This document shows, one piece after another, positions 16,843 to 23,132 of a stretch of 23,132 nucleotides of DNA; positions within the stretch are counted from its first letter, which is position 1, and the number at the start of each line of letters is the position of its first letter. Source of the DNA: an uncultured Rhizobiaceae group bacterium (GTDB lineage: Bacteria; Pseudomonadota; Alphaproteobacteria; Rhizobiales; Rhizobiaceae). Below the pieces are notes generated by a model. It was not told where the DNA came from. It did no database searches and worked only from the letters and a program-made list of their open reading frames with translations. The position numbers were made by a program, and so were the translations under genes. The stretch spans positions 1 through 23,132 of the forward strand of contig CALDZZ010000103.1 in NCBI GenBank assembly GCA_937944075.1. Reading direction: 5' to 3'.

Positions 16843-16860
16843 CCTTCATGTGAATGAAGG
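16843..16860 (-). promoter_or_regulatory. Hairpin covering the ribosome site of the channel gene
   Basis: On the minus strand CCTTCAT-TCAC-ATGAAGG forms a perfect 7-base stem with a 4-base loop. The 3' arm contains the AAGG ribosome binding site of the channel gene, whose ATG follows seven bases later. If the whole stem is transcribed it would hide the site and allow translational control. A -10-like TATAGG at 16864-16869 would, if used, start the RNA within the stem and weaken this idea. Upstream, two GAATTC sites 12 bases apart (16873 and 16885) are also present. Confidence 0.4.
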
Positions 16861-16917
16861 TAGCCTATACATGAATTCACTTCCGAATTCGAGTAAATAG
16901 CGTATCAACAGTTCGTA

Positions 16918-17970
16918 TTATTTTATGGCAGTAACGCTATAGCCCTTGTCGCGTAGCAGCTTCACCAGACCGGTTTCACCCGGCAAATGTAGCGCGCCCA
17001 CGGCAATAAAGGCGGAGCCTGATTTCAAAATCGGTTCTGAACGTTCCGCCATGGTTACATTTCGCTTGTCAATCAGCTCTTCCTGCAACTGCAGGGCACC
17101 TTCGCCCTTGCCGGACTGGGGCATGACTTCCTTCATCAGCGGAAATACAACACCCATGTTGCCAGCCAGATAGCTTTGCTTGAGTGTCTCAATCATATCG
17201 ACAGCAAGATCACCGGAAGACAGGGTCTCTTCAAGAGCCGAAACATGATAGGACTGTGGAATAGAGGCCAATGCAGTCAGTTGCTCGGCTATGCTCTCAA
17301 GTCCTGCGATTTCCTTGCCAGAAGTTTTTGCATAATCAGCCAAAACCGCATCAAGCACTTTCTCACCTGATTGCTTTCTTTGAATTTCACAAATTGGCAG
17401 GGCGATTGTGGTTGCAATCAGCCACGGTTGCATTCTGTCTGCCAACTGTATTGGCAATCCACGAGCTGTAACGGCTGTTTCCAGTTCATCTTCGAGGTCA
17501 TCTTCCACCAGGTCTCTCAAGGTTCCCTCGGTCAAAAGTGTCAAATGGGCAAGGCTGCCCATCGCCTTTTGAGCCGCAACCGGATCAAGCGCTTCAACCG
17601 ATTCAATGACCAGTGTATCACTTGCCTGGACAGCCTTTTTTACATCCTCACGCAAGGTGGCAATGTCCGGATCAGCCATGTGCATGGTACCAAACAACCA
17701 GGAAGGTTTTTGCCCTTCTTTTTCCACTTTCCAGAAAATAGAGTCAGAATTTCTGATTTCACCAGCCTCGGCAATGATGCGATCATAGGCCTGCTTGTCT
17801 TCTGCCTGCAATGTTTGCAGCAAGTTGTTCCCCTTGCAAGAGGCCTCACTTTGCGCATTTGCGTTTTCCGGCATGGCAAACATGGCTCCTGAGAAAAAGG
17901 CAGCAATCAGCAGTACCTTGATAAGGGTAAACAACAAAAGGCTACGGTCACAAACTGTCTGAAAACGCAT
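16918..17970 (-). CDS. TraB/GumN-family protein, secreted
   Basis: From the ATG at 17970 this is a 350-residue protein with a hydrophobic N-terminal segment (about 10-32) resembling a signal peptide or anchor, so it likely acts in the periplasm. The TraB/GumN (Tiki-like) fold is supported by the paired metal-type motifs GTMHM (94-98) and GALHLPGETGLVKLLRDKGYSV near the C terminus, plus the central RNVTMAERSEPIL. Eukaryotic TIKI members are metalloproteases; the function of bacterial members is largely unknown. An in-frame GTG at 18003 would add 11 residues but has no better ribosome site, and GGAG lies 11 bases before the ATG. It sits between xerC and the channel gene on the same strand, with a hairpin after xerC that may separate the transcripts. 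Confidence 0.85.
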   Translation of the reverse strand: MRFQTVCDRSLLLFTLIKVLLIAAFFSGAMFAMPENANAQSEASCKGNNLLQTLQAEDKQAYDRIIAEAGEIRNSDSIFWKVEKEGQKPSWLFGTMHMADPDIATLREDVKKAVQASDTLVIESVEALDPVAAQKAMGSLAHLTLLTEGTLRDLVEDDLEDELETAVTARGLPIQLADRMQPWLIATTIALPICEIQRKQSGEKVLDAVLADYAKTSGKEIAGLESIAEQLTALASIPQSYHVSALEETLSSGDLAVDMIETLKQSYLAGNMGVVFPLMKEVMPQSGKGEGALQLQEELIDKRNVTMAERSEPILKSGSAFIAVGALHLPGETGLVKLLRDKGYSVTAIK

Positions 17971-18051
17971 AAGTTCTGAATCTCCGAATATTATCGTCCG
18001 CACTATCGGACTTAATGTTGGATATTGAATGAATCAGCAGGGTAAATAATT

Positions 18052-18075
18052 CCTGAAGATTCGTCCATCTTCAGG
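18052..18075 (-). terminator. Hairpin at the xerC stop codon, possible terminator
   Basis: CCTGAAGAT-N6-ATCTTCAGG is a perfect 9-base inverted repeat with a 6-base loop. On the minus strand the xerC TGA stop lies in its first arm, and the stem is followed by AATTATTTACC, a weak U-tract. It may be an intrinsic terminator or a 3'-end protecting hairpin. On the plus strand there is no U-tract. Confidence 0.45.
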
Positions 18076-19027
18076 CACGCGGGTGTGCTTTTTCATAAAT
18101 ATCCATCAACCTTGAGGTATCCACGCTCGTATAAATCTGCGTGGTAGACAAACTCGCGTGACCCAATAATTCCTGAATGGTGCGCAGATCTCCACCCCCT
18201 GCCAGTAAATGAGTTGCAAAAGAATGGCGAAGTGCGTGCGGCGTGGCACTGTCAGGCAAGCCCAGCGCACCGCGCAGAACCCGCATCGTCTTTTGTACAA
18301 TGGCAGGTTGCAGCACCCCACCCTTTGCACCACGAAACAGAATATCATCCCCCTCCATCACATAAGGGCAAAGTTTTTGGTAAGCCTCAACCGCCTCCAC
18401 CACTTGCGGCAAAACCGGCACAAGCCGCGTGACCCCGCCTTTGCCAGTTACCCGAATGCTGCCTGTTGATGCAGATTTCATCATGTTTGGCGTAAGTGAA
18501 AGCGCTTCGCCAATGCGAAGGCCACAGCCATAAAGAAGCGTCATCACTGCTGCATCACGCGCTGCAATCCAAGGCGTTTCAGACAAGTGTTCTCGTGCCT
18601 CTGTCAGGCGAACCGCTTGTGAAGCCGGCAATGCCTTGGGCAGGGTTTTTGGTTGTTTGGGAGAACGCGTTGCAGCAAGACCGGCAGAATTGGCAAGGCC
18701 TTTCTTTTCCAAGAACCGAACAAAAGAACGAATGCCCGCTAGCCCGCGTCCAAGTGTGCGAGCCTCGGCGCCTGCTTCCCGCCTGCGGGCCATAAAGCCC
18801 CGCATGTCCAGCGGCTTGAGATTTGACAAATTGTCAAGGCTGGCAGGCTCACCAAAATGTCCGGTTATATATTGTAAAAACTGACGCACATCACGCTCAT
18901 AAGCATCCAGCGTCTTGGGCGACATCCGCTTCTGATCCGCACACCAGGAGAGCCACAACTCCTTTTCCCAAGCAAGCTCGGGAACGCAAAAAACAAGAAA
19001 TTGTTCTGTATCAGGGTTTTTGGTCAT
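18071..19027 (-). CDS. xerC: Tyrosine recombinase XerC
   Basis: This site-specific recombinase resolves chromosome dimers at dif together with XerD. With the ATG at 19027 it has 318 residues, in line with XerC of this group. The N-terminal SAM-like DNA-binding domain runs to about 115. The catalytic domain has Arg-171 in GCGLRIGEALSL, Lys-196 in TGKGG, His-264 and Arg-267 in TPHALRH, His-290 in LLGHAS and Tyr-299 in TQIYTS, the complete active set. An in-frame TTG at 19033 is less likely. Its place near tal and priA fits a conserved chromosomal cluster, so it is the housekeeping enzyme rather than an island integrase, although XerD-like paralogues are hard to exclude by eye. A strong hairpin covers its stop codon. 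Confidence 0.9.
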   Translation of the reverse strand: MTKNPDTEQFLVFCVPELAWEKELWLSWCADQKRMSPKTLDAYERDVRQFLQYITGHFGEPASLDNLSNLKPLDMRGFMARRREAGAEARTLGRGLAGIRSFVRFLEKKGLANSAGLAATRSPKQPKTLPKALPASQAVRLTEAREHLSETPWIAARDAAVMTLLYGCGLRIGEALSLTPNMMKSASTGSIRVTGKGGVTRLVPVLPQVVEAVEAYQKLCPYVMEGDDILFRGAKGGVLQPAIVQKTMRVLRGALGLPDSATPHALRHSFATHLLAGGGDLRTIQELLGHASLSTTQIYTSVDTSRLMDIYEKAHPRA

Positions 19028-19075
19028 AGCCAAAGGTTAGCGTGATATGGTTAGGGAATGGTGAAAACAAACAAA

Positions 19076-19092
19076 GTTCAAAAAGTTGAACT
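19076..19092 (-). terminator. AT-rich hairpin plus U-rich tail, possible terminator
   Basis: On the minus strand GTTCAA-N5-TTGAAC is a 6-base perfect stem followed by TTTGTTTGTTTTC. It begins inside the TAG (19092-19094) that ends the decayed reading frame, the place expected of a gene's own terminator. The stem holds only two G:C pairs, so strength is doubtful. Confidence 0.35.
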
Positions 19093-19231
19093 AAGTGTAT
19101 TTTTTAGACCAATAAGCGGCTTCGCCTTCTGGGGAAGCACGGGAAAAAGCTTTTCCGTTTTCATCTAAAACCCAGTGTTCAAAATGCAGAAGTTTAACTC
19201 TCGCAGGCTCATTCCACAAAAAATTTTTCAT
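19092..19231 (-). pseudogene. Frameshifted 3' continuation of the islet gene
   Basis: Reading on the minus strand one frame over from the hypothetical gene at 19209-19577, a protein-like segment begins MKNFLWNEPARVKLLHFEHW and continues VLDENGKAFS. Near its end, a segment that reads EGEAAYWSKKYT and then TAG looks equally protein-like. The span is 140 bases, not a multiple of three, so the two parts are in different frames unless a base near 19131-19141 differs from my reading. Loss of a single T from the run at 19222-19227 would join the upstream gene to this segment (NEKFLWNEP). I read it as the end of one longer gene broken by small indels. I do not recognise the family. Confidence 0.35.
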
Positions 19232-19577
19232 TGGTCAGCATGGTAGCAAACCCACAATTGCTAAAAGCTTTCATTAGGTTTTTATCTTGTTCGTCAACTT
19301 CAAATGCTTCTAATGAATCCATGTGATTATAATAATCTAAATTCTCATAAAACCTGTTAATAAGAACTTCTAGGTTTTCTGAATTTAAAAATTTTATAGG
19401 TCCATTTTTAGAGTTGAAAATTTTTTGATTTATCACTCGATAATTATGAGGCGCGTTGATTACCAAACGCTCTATCTGTACAAACGCCTCACATAACCTT
19501 GTAATATTGGATTGTGCAGAATCATGTATATTTTCATGAATTTTACCGGCGTTAAAATGTCTCAGCAATCTCCACAA
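19209..19577 (-). CDS. Hypothetical protein, AT-rich, probably truncated
   Basis: This open frame of 122 codons resembles no family I recognise. The only start available at its 5' end is TTG at 19577; there is no ATG or GTG before residue 48, and no ribosome site. The frame continues nine codons further upstream (QLFSALYEF) to a TAG at 19605-19607, and those residues read like the inside of a protein, so the true N terminus has probably been lost. Its 3' end stops just after an A5T6 run, where a one-base shift would extend it into another protein-like segment. The DNA is clearly more AT-rich and uses more AAA, AAT and TTA codons than its neighbours, which suggests foreign origin. The protein would be soluble and rich in Asn, Phe and acidic residues. 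It is more likely a gene remnant than a working gene. Confidence 0.4.
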   Translation of the reverse strand: MWRLLRHFNAGKIHENIHDSAQSNITRLCEAFVQIERLVINAPHNYRVINQKIFNSKNGPIKFLNSENLEVLINRFYENLDYYNHMDSLEAFEVDEQDKNLMKAFSNCGFATMLTNEKFFVE

Positions 19578-19641
19578 AAACTCATAAAGTGCTGAGAACA
19601 GCTGCTATTCGGCACTTACAGACGCAAGTTTAGATGACCCA

Positions 19642-20295
19642 CTACCCAATACTTTGCCCGGTCTTCGCCCAATCAGCCATAAACGCATCGAGACCCTTAT
19701 CCGTCAGCGGGTGTTTGACCAGCGCTTTCAAAGTCGATGGCGGGATGGTCGCCACGTCTGCGCCGGCTATGGCTGAGTCTTTGACGTGGTTCACGGTGCG
19801 GATGGAGGCGGCCAGGATTTGTGTGTCGTAGCCGTAATTATCGTAAATCGTGCGAATGTCTTCGATCAGTTCCATGCCATCGATGCCCATATCGTCCAGA
19901 CGACCAATGAACGGGGAAATAAACGTTGCACCAGCCTTGGCTGCCATCAGTGCTTGGGTGGCCGAGAAGCAGAGCGTTACGTTGGTTTGGTGGCCTGCAC
20001 TGGTCAGCGCCTTGCAGGCTTTCAGGCCATCCATCGTGAGCGGCAGTTTGATGCAAACGTTATCTGCAATTTCAGCTAGCACTGCCGCTTCCTTCATCAT
20101 GCCGTCATAATCCATGGCAGTAACTTCAGCAGAAACAGGACCATCGGTCAGGCCACAGATTTCTTTGGTGACTTCCATGATATCACGCCCGGATTTCATG
20201 ATGAGCGAAGGATTGGTTGTAACCCCATCCAGCAAGCCAGTATCAGCCAATTCACGGATTTCATCCACATCTGCAGTATCAACAAAAAATTTCAT
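19642..20295 (-). CDS. tal: Transaldolase, small TalC/FSA-type
   Basis: This class I aldolase of the pentose phosphate pathway moves a dihydroxyacetone unit between sugar phosphates. At 217 residues it has the short decameric TalC/FSA build. Seen are VTTNPSL (25-31), the Schiff-base lysine Lys-83 in NVCIKLPLT, NVTLCFSATQAL (105-116), and SPFIGRLDD (127-135). Fructose-6-phosphate aldolases carry a Gln in the SAxV position and a Tyr in the xPYxxR position; here these are Glu-57 and Phe-129, as in true transaldolases, so I favour transaldolase over FSA despite the common rhizobial annotation 'fsa'. The ATG at 20295 has AAGG about ten bases ahead. It diverges from priA across 87 bases and lies upstream of the AT-rich islet and xerC. 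No clean terminator follows it. Confidence 0.92.
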   Translation of the reverse strand: MKFFVDTADVDEIRELADTGLLDGVTTNPSLIMKSGRDIMEVTKEICGLTDGPVSAEVTAMDYDGMMKEAAVLAEIADNVCIKLPLTMDGLKACKALTSAGHQTNVTLCFSATQALMAAKAGATFISPFIGRLDDMGIDGMELIEDIRTIYDNYGYDTQILAASIRTVNHVKDSAIAGADVATIPPSTLKALVKHPLTDKGLDAFMADWAKTGQSIG

Positions 20296-20382
20296 GGCGT
20301 TCTGACCTTTATATGCATATTTGTATTCAATGTTATCTGTTTAACTCCATACAGCACTTTACCAGATTTTTGAAAGTTTAAT

Positions 20383-22566
20383 TTGTCATTACCCGGCTTT
20401 GAACAAAAAACCGTCTCGGTCCTGCTGCCCATCCCGACCGATGGGGCCTATAGCTATGGCGTGCCTGATGGCATGGAGCTGCAACCGGGAGACTACGTGC
20501 AGGTGCCCCTAGGCACCCGTGAGGTGGCAGCTGTAGTCTGGGACAGGCAGGACAATGAGATTGACCCCAAGAAATTGCGCCACGTTATTTCCAAATTTGC
20601 ATGCCCTCCCATGAAAGCCGAAATGCGCAAGTTCATTGAATGGGTCGCAGGCTATACGGTTTCCCACCCCGGCATGGTGCTCAAGATGGTTCTTCGTGTA
20701 CCAACAGCATTGGAACCGGAAGCACCCCTTGAAGGTCTGTCTTTCACACAAAGACAACCTGAACGAGTGACCCCTGCCAGAAAGCAGGTAATGGAGTTTG
20801 CAAATCACGGCCTCTCATGGACCAAGTCCGGATTGGCCCATGCCGCAGGGGTTACCCCCTCTGTCATTGATGGCCTTGCCAAACAGGGTGTAATGGAAAC
20901 TGTCGAACTCCTGCCCCAACCGCTCTTTCCAAAACCAGACAGCACCTATGGCACCGTTGAATTGACACCTGATCAGCGCAAGAAAGCTGATGAACTGCGA
21001 GCTATTGTAAAATCAGGCGTTGCAGGCGCAGCACTTCTGGAAGGCATCACAGGCTCTGGTAAAACGGAAGTCTATTTCGAAGCTCTGGCTGAATGTTTTG
21101 CGCAAGGAAAACAGGCGCTCGTGCTTTTACCTGAAATCGCCCTTACCTCTTCCTTTTTGGAGCGATTTGAACAACGCTTTGGTGCGCGACCGGCAGAGTG
21201 GCATTCTGAACTTGCTCCAAAGGCACGCGAAAAAACCTGGCGACAAATAAAAACCGGAGAATTACAGGTCGTTGCCGGTGCACGCTCTTCCCTCTTTCTC
21301 CCCTTTGATAATCTGGGTCTTATCATTGTCGATGAAGAACACGACCTGGCATACAAGCAGGAAGACCGTGTTTTCTACAATGCTCGCGACATGGCAGTTG
21401 TGCGTGGCCAGATTGAAAACCTTCCTGTCATTCTTTGTTCTGCAACACCTGCCATAGAAACACGCGTGAATGCGCAACTGGAGCGTTATACCTATTTGAA
21501 AATGGACGCACGGTACGGCAATGCAGTGTTGCCTGATCTTGATGTCATCGACATGCGCAAACATCCGCCGGCACGCGGCAAATTTATTTCCCCGCTTTTG
21601 ATCAAAAACATTGAAGAGACAATCGCCCGCAAGGAACAGGCCCTGCTGTTTCTCAACCGAAGGGGTTATGCACCGCTCACCCTTTGCCGTGTTTGTGGCC
21701 ATCGCTTTGAATGCAGGAACTGTTCAGCCTGGCTGGTTGAGCACCGTTTCCGCAAAACACTCCAATGCCACCATTGTGGCGACAGTCACCCAACGCCTGA
21801 GGCATGCCCCGAATGCGGGACGCTTGACCATCTGGTTGCCTGCGGACCCGGAGTTGAGCGCCTGGGGGAAGAAATTATAGAAGCCTTTCCGGATGCAAGA
21901 ACCATCATCCTTTCCTCCGACATGGCAGGCGGCATGAAACGCATGCGGCTAGAACTGGATGCCATCGCAAAAGGGGAAGCCGATATCATCATCGGAACGC
22001 AATTGGTTGCGAAAGGTCACAACTTCCCTTTGATGACCCTTGTTGGCGTTGTGGATGCAGACCTTGGCCTTGCAAACGGAGATCCGCGTGCAGCAGAGCG
22101 CACGTTTCAGCTTTTGCATCAGGTCACCGGCAGAGCGGGGCGTGCTGGCGGCAAAAGCCAGGGATTGCTTCAAAGCTACCAACCTGAACATCCCGTCATT
22201 TCCGCCATCAAAGCTGCTGACAGTGAAGCCTTTTATGAACGGGAAATAGATGCACGAAGGCTGTCCTCACTGCCACCTTTTGGAAGATTGGCGGCAATAA
22301 TCATATCTGGCCGTGACAGACGGGAAACCGAAACTTACGCGCGTGCCTTGAGACAAGCCTGCCCGGCATCAAAGGAAGTTCGCGTCCTTGGGCCTGCAGA
22401 AGCACCGCTTTCACTTGTAAGAGGCAGGTATCGTTTTCGCATGCTGGTTCACGCACCACGCAGTTTTGCCGTACAAAACTGGCTAAGGGCATGGTTTCGC
22501 GAAGGTCCGAAACCGCGTGGCAATATCCGGGTACAAACGGATATCGACCCGCAAAGTTTCGTATGA
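20383..22566 (+). CDS. priA: Primosomal helicase PriA
   Basis: This is the superfamily 2 helicase that restarts stalled replication forks by loading the primosome. The 727 residues show the N-terminal 3'-DNA-binding domain (about 8-105), a winged helix (about 125-180), Walker A GITGSGKTE (221-229), DEEH (317-320), SATPAIET (353-360), eight zinc-binding cysteines (435, 438, 444, 447, 462, 465, 475, 478), and helicase motifs V/VI with GTQLVAKGHNFP and HQVTGRAGR. The reading frame opens at TTG (20383); an upstream in-frame stop rules out an earlier start. The first in-frame ATG (residue 31) would remove part of the 3'-binding domain, so a TTG start is well supported although no strong ribosome site is seen. 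It is followed after nine bases by the gluQ-like gene. Confidence 0.95.
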   Translation: MSLPGFEQKTVSVLLPIPTDGAYSYGVPDGMELQPGDYVQVPLGTREVAAVVWDRQDNEIDPKKLRHVISKFACPPMKAEMRKFIEWVAGYTVSHPGMVLKMVLRVPTALEPEAPLEGLSFTQRQPERVTPARKQVMEFANHGLSWTKSGLAHAAGVTPSVIDGLAKQGVMETVELLPQPLFPKPDSTYGTVELTPDQRKKADELRAIVKSGVAGAALLEGITGSGKTEVYFEALAECFAQGKQALVLLPEIALTSSFLERFEQRFGARPAEWHSELAPKAREKTWRQIKTGELQVVAGARSSLFLPFDNLGLIIVDEEHDLAYKQEDRVFYNARDMAVVRGQIENLPVILCSATPAIETRVNAQLERYTYLKMDARYGNAVLPDLDVIDMRKHPPARGKFISPLLIKNIEETIARKEQALLFLNRRGYAPLTLCRVCGHRFECRNCSAWLVEHRFRKTLQCHHCGDSHPTPEACPECGTLDHLVACGPGVERLGEEIIEAFPDARTIILSSDMAGGMKRMRLELDAIAKGEADIIIGTQLVAKGHNFPLMTLVGVVDADLGLANGDPRAAERTFQLLHQVTGRAGRAGGKSQGLLQSYQPEHPVISAIKAADSEAFYEREIDARRLSSLPPFGRLAAIIISGRDRRETETYARALRQACPASKEVRVLGPAEAPLSLVRGRYRFRMLVHAPRSFAVQNWLRAWFREGPKPRGNIRVQTDIDPQSFV

Positions 22567-22575
22567 GGGTTTGAC

Positions 22576-23132
22576 ATGAACCAGCCCACCTTCAGATTTG
22601 CACCCAGTCCCAACGGTCACCTTCATCTTGGCCATGCCTATTCAGCCTTGCTGAACCTGAAAATGGCTCGGGACCATGGTGGCAAGTGCCTTTTGAGAAT
22701 AGAGGATATTGATACCCAACGCTGCACCCCCGAACTCGAACTTCAAATGCTGAATGACCTAGAATGGATAGGCTTTGAATGGGATGAAGAGCCAAGGCAT
22801 CAATCCCGACATTTTGAAGAATACCGCGAAGCCTTGAAGGAGCTGGACGCACAAAACCTGGTGTACCCTTCCTTTCTGAGCAGAAGCGAAATCAAGAAAC
22901 TGATACGAACCAGGGAAACAGCCCACGGTGAGTGGCCACGAGACCCGGACGGATCACCCCTGTATCCAGGCCTTGAAAGGCATTTGCAAGAAGCAGAAAG
23001 AAATCGGCTCATGGCAGAGAGCAAGGACTTTGCCTTGAGACTGGACATGGAAAAAACCACACAGGAAATTGACACGTCAATTACATGGACAGAGATATCG
23101 CAAGACGGAAAATCAACGTCAGAAATTGAAAG
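22576..23132 (+). CDS. gluQ: Glutamyl-Q tRNA(Asp) synthetase, 3' end outside the window
   Basis: This truncated relative of glutamyl-tRNA synthetase attaches glutamate to queuosine at the wobble base of tRNA-Asp. The 185 visible codons carry RFAPSPNGHLHLGHAYSAL, with HLGH (17-20) as the class I HIGH motif, LLRIEDIDTQR, and LEWIGFEWDEEPRHQS. The zinc-site region has YPSFLSRSEI rather than cysteines at the usual places, and YPGL follows. There is no room yet to see KMSKS, and about 110 residues are missing past the edge if the length is typical. GAGG lies seven bases before the ATG, and the gene starts nine bases after priA, so the two are likely co-transcribed. A discriminating GluRS would be longer and has an anticodon domain, which cannot be checked here; the compact pattern favours GluQ. 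Confidence 0.85.
   Translation, partial: MNQPTFRFAPSPNGHLHLGHAYSALLNLKMARDHGGKCLLRIEDIDTQRCTPELELQMLNDLEWIGFEWDEEPRHQSRHFEEYREALKELDAQNLVYPSFLSRSEIKKLIRTRETAHGEWPRDPDGSPLYPGLERHLQEAERNRLMAESKDFALRLDMEKTTQEIDTSITWTEISQDGKSTSEIE

Noticed and set aside
17371..17892. Plus-strand open frame of 173 codons opposite the TraB/GumN-like gene
   Set aside because: It lies wholly antisense to a clear family member and its translation is Cys- and Phe-rich without domain character, as expected of a shadow frame.
18071..19027. The tyrosine recombinase as the integrase of a genomic island
   Set aside because: Its length and cluster with tal and priA fit housekeeping XerC; no attachment repeats or tRNA gene were seen, although an AT-rich islet lies next to it.
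19588..19616. Imperfect inverted repeat AGTGC...GCACT after the transaldolase gene as its terminator
   Set aside because: Only five perfect pairs on the minus strand before a mismatch, with a long loop; too weak to annotate.

Overview
The window looks like the chromosome of an alphaproteobacterium, most likely of the Hyphomicrobiales (Rhizobiales) and possibly marine. This rests on gene content: a tyrosine recombinase, small transaldolase and priA cluster, glutaryl-CoA dehydrogenase, a DUF3772-type mechanosensitive channel, and TRAP and TauE transporters. Base composition is moderate by eye. I see no rRNA, tRNA, CRISPR array, insertion sequence or prophage. Coding density is high and no gene-free gap exceeds 300 bases; the largest is about 235 bases at 6096-6330.

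Left part (1-7068, all minus strand): a glutaryl-CoA dehydrogenase cut by the window edge; a two-gene TRAP permease (small and large subunits, no binding protein beside it); a FeeM/autoinducer-synthase-like N-acyltransferase; a membrane PAS-GGDEF-EAL cyclic-di-GMP protein; and a TauE/SafE permease. In front of the acyltransferase is a two-unit direct repeat with the spacing of a Pho box. This raises the idea of a phosphate-controlled acyl-amino-acid lipid or signal, and is the most interesting hypothesis here.

Middle (7192-14443): a Crp/Fnr regulator with a palindrome just ahead of it, diverging from the TauE gene; a convergent M20 amidohydrolase; a D,D-carboxypeptidase directly followed by a CobW/COG0523 GTPase; a TusA-family sulfur carrier ending against it; and a coupled pair of polysaccharide flippase and CelD-like acyltransferase.

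Right part (14416-23132): a large MscS-family channel whose ribosome binding site lies in a hairpin; a TraB/GumN-like secreted protein; xerC; an AT-rich islet (about 19076-19607) holding a decayed, 5'-truncated and frameshifted reading frame; a transaldolase; then, divergently, priA and a truncated glutamyl-Q tRNA(Asp) synthetase gene at the edge.

Most genes are recognisable housekeeping or accessory metabolism. The parts not explained by standard annotation are the acyltransferase with its promoter repeat, the islet between xerC and tal, the carboxypeptidase-CobW pairing and the leader hairpin of the channel gene.
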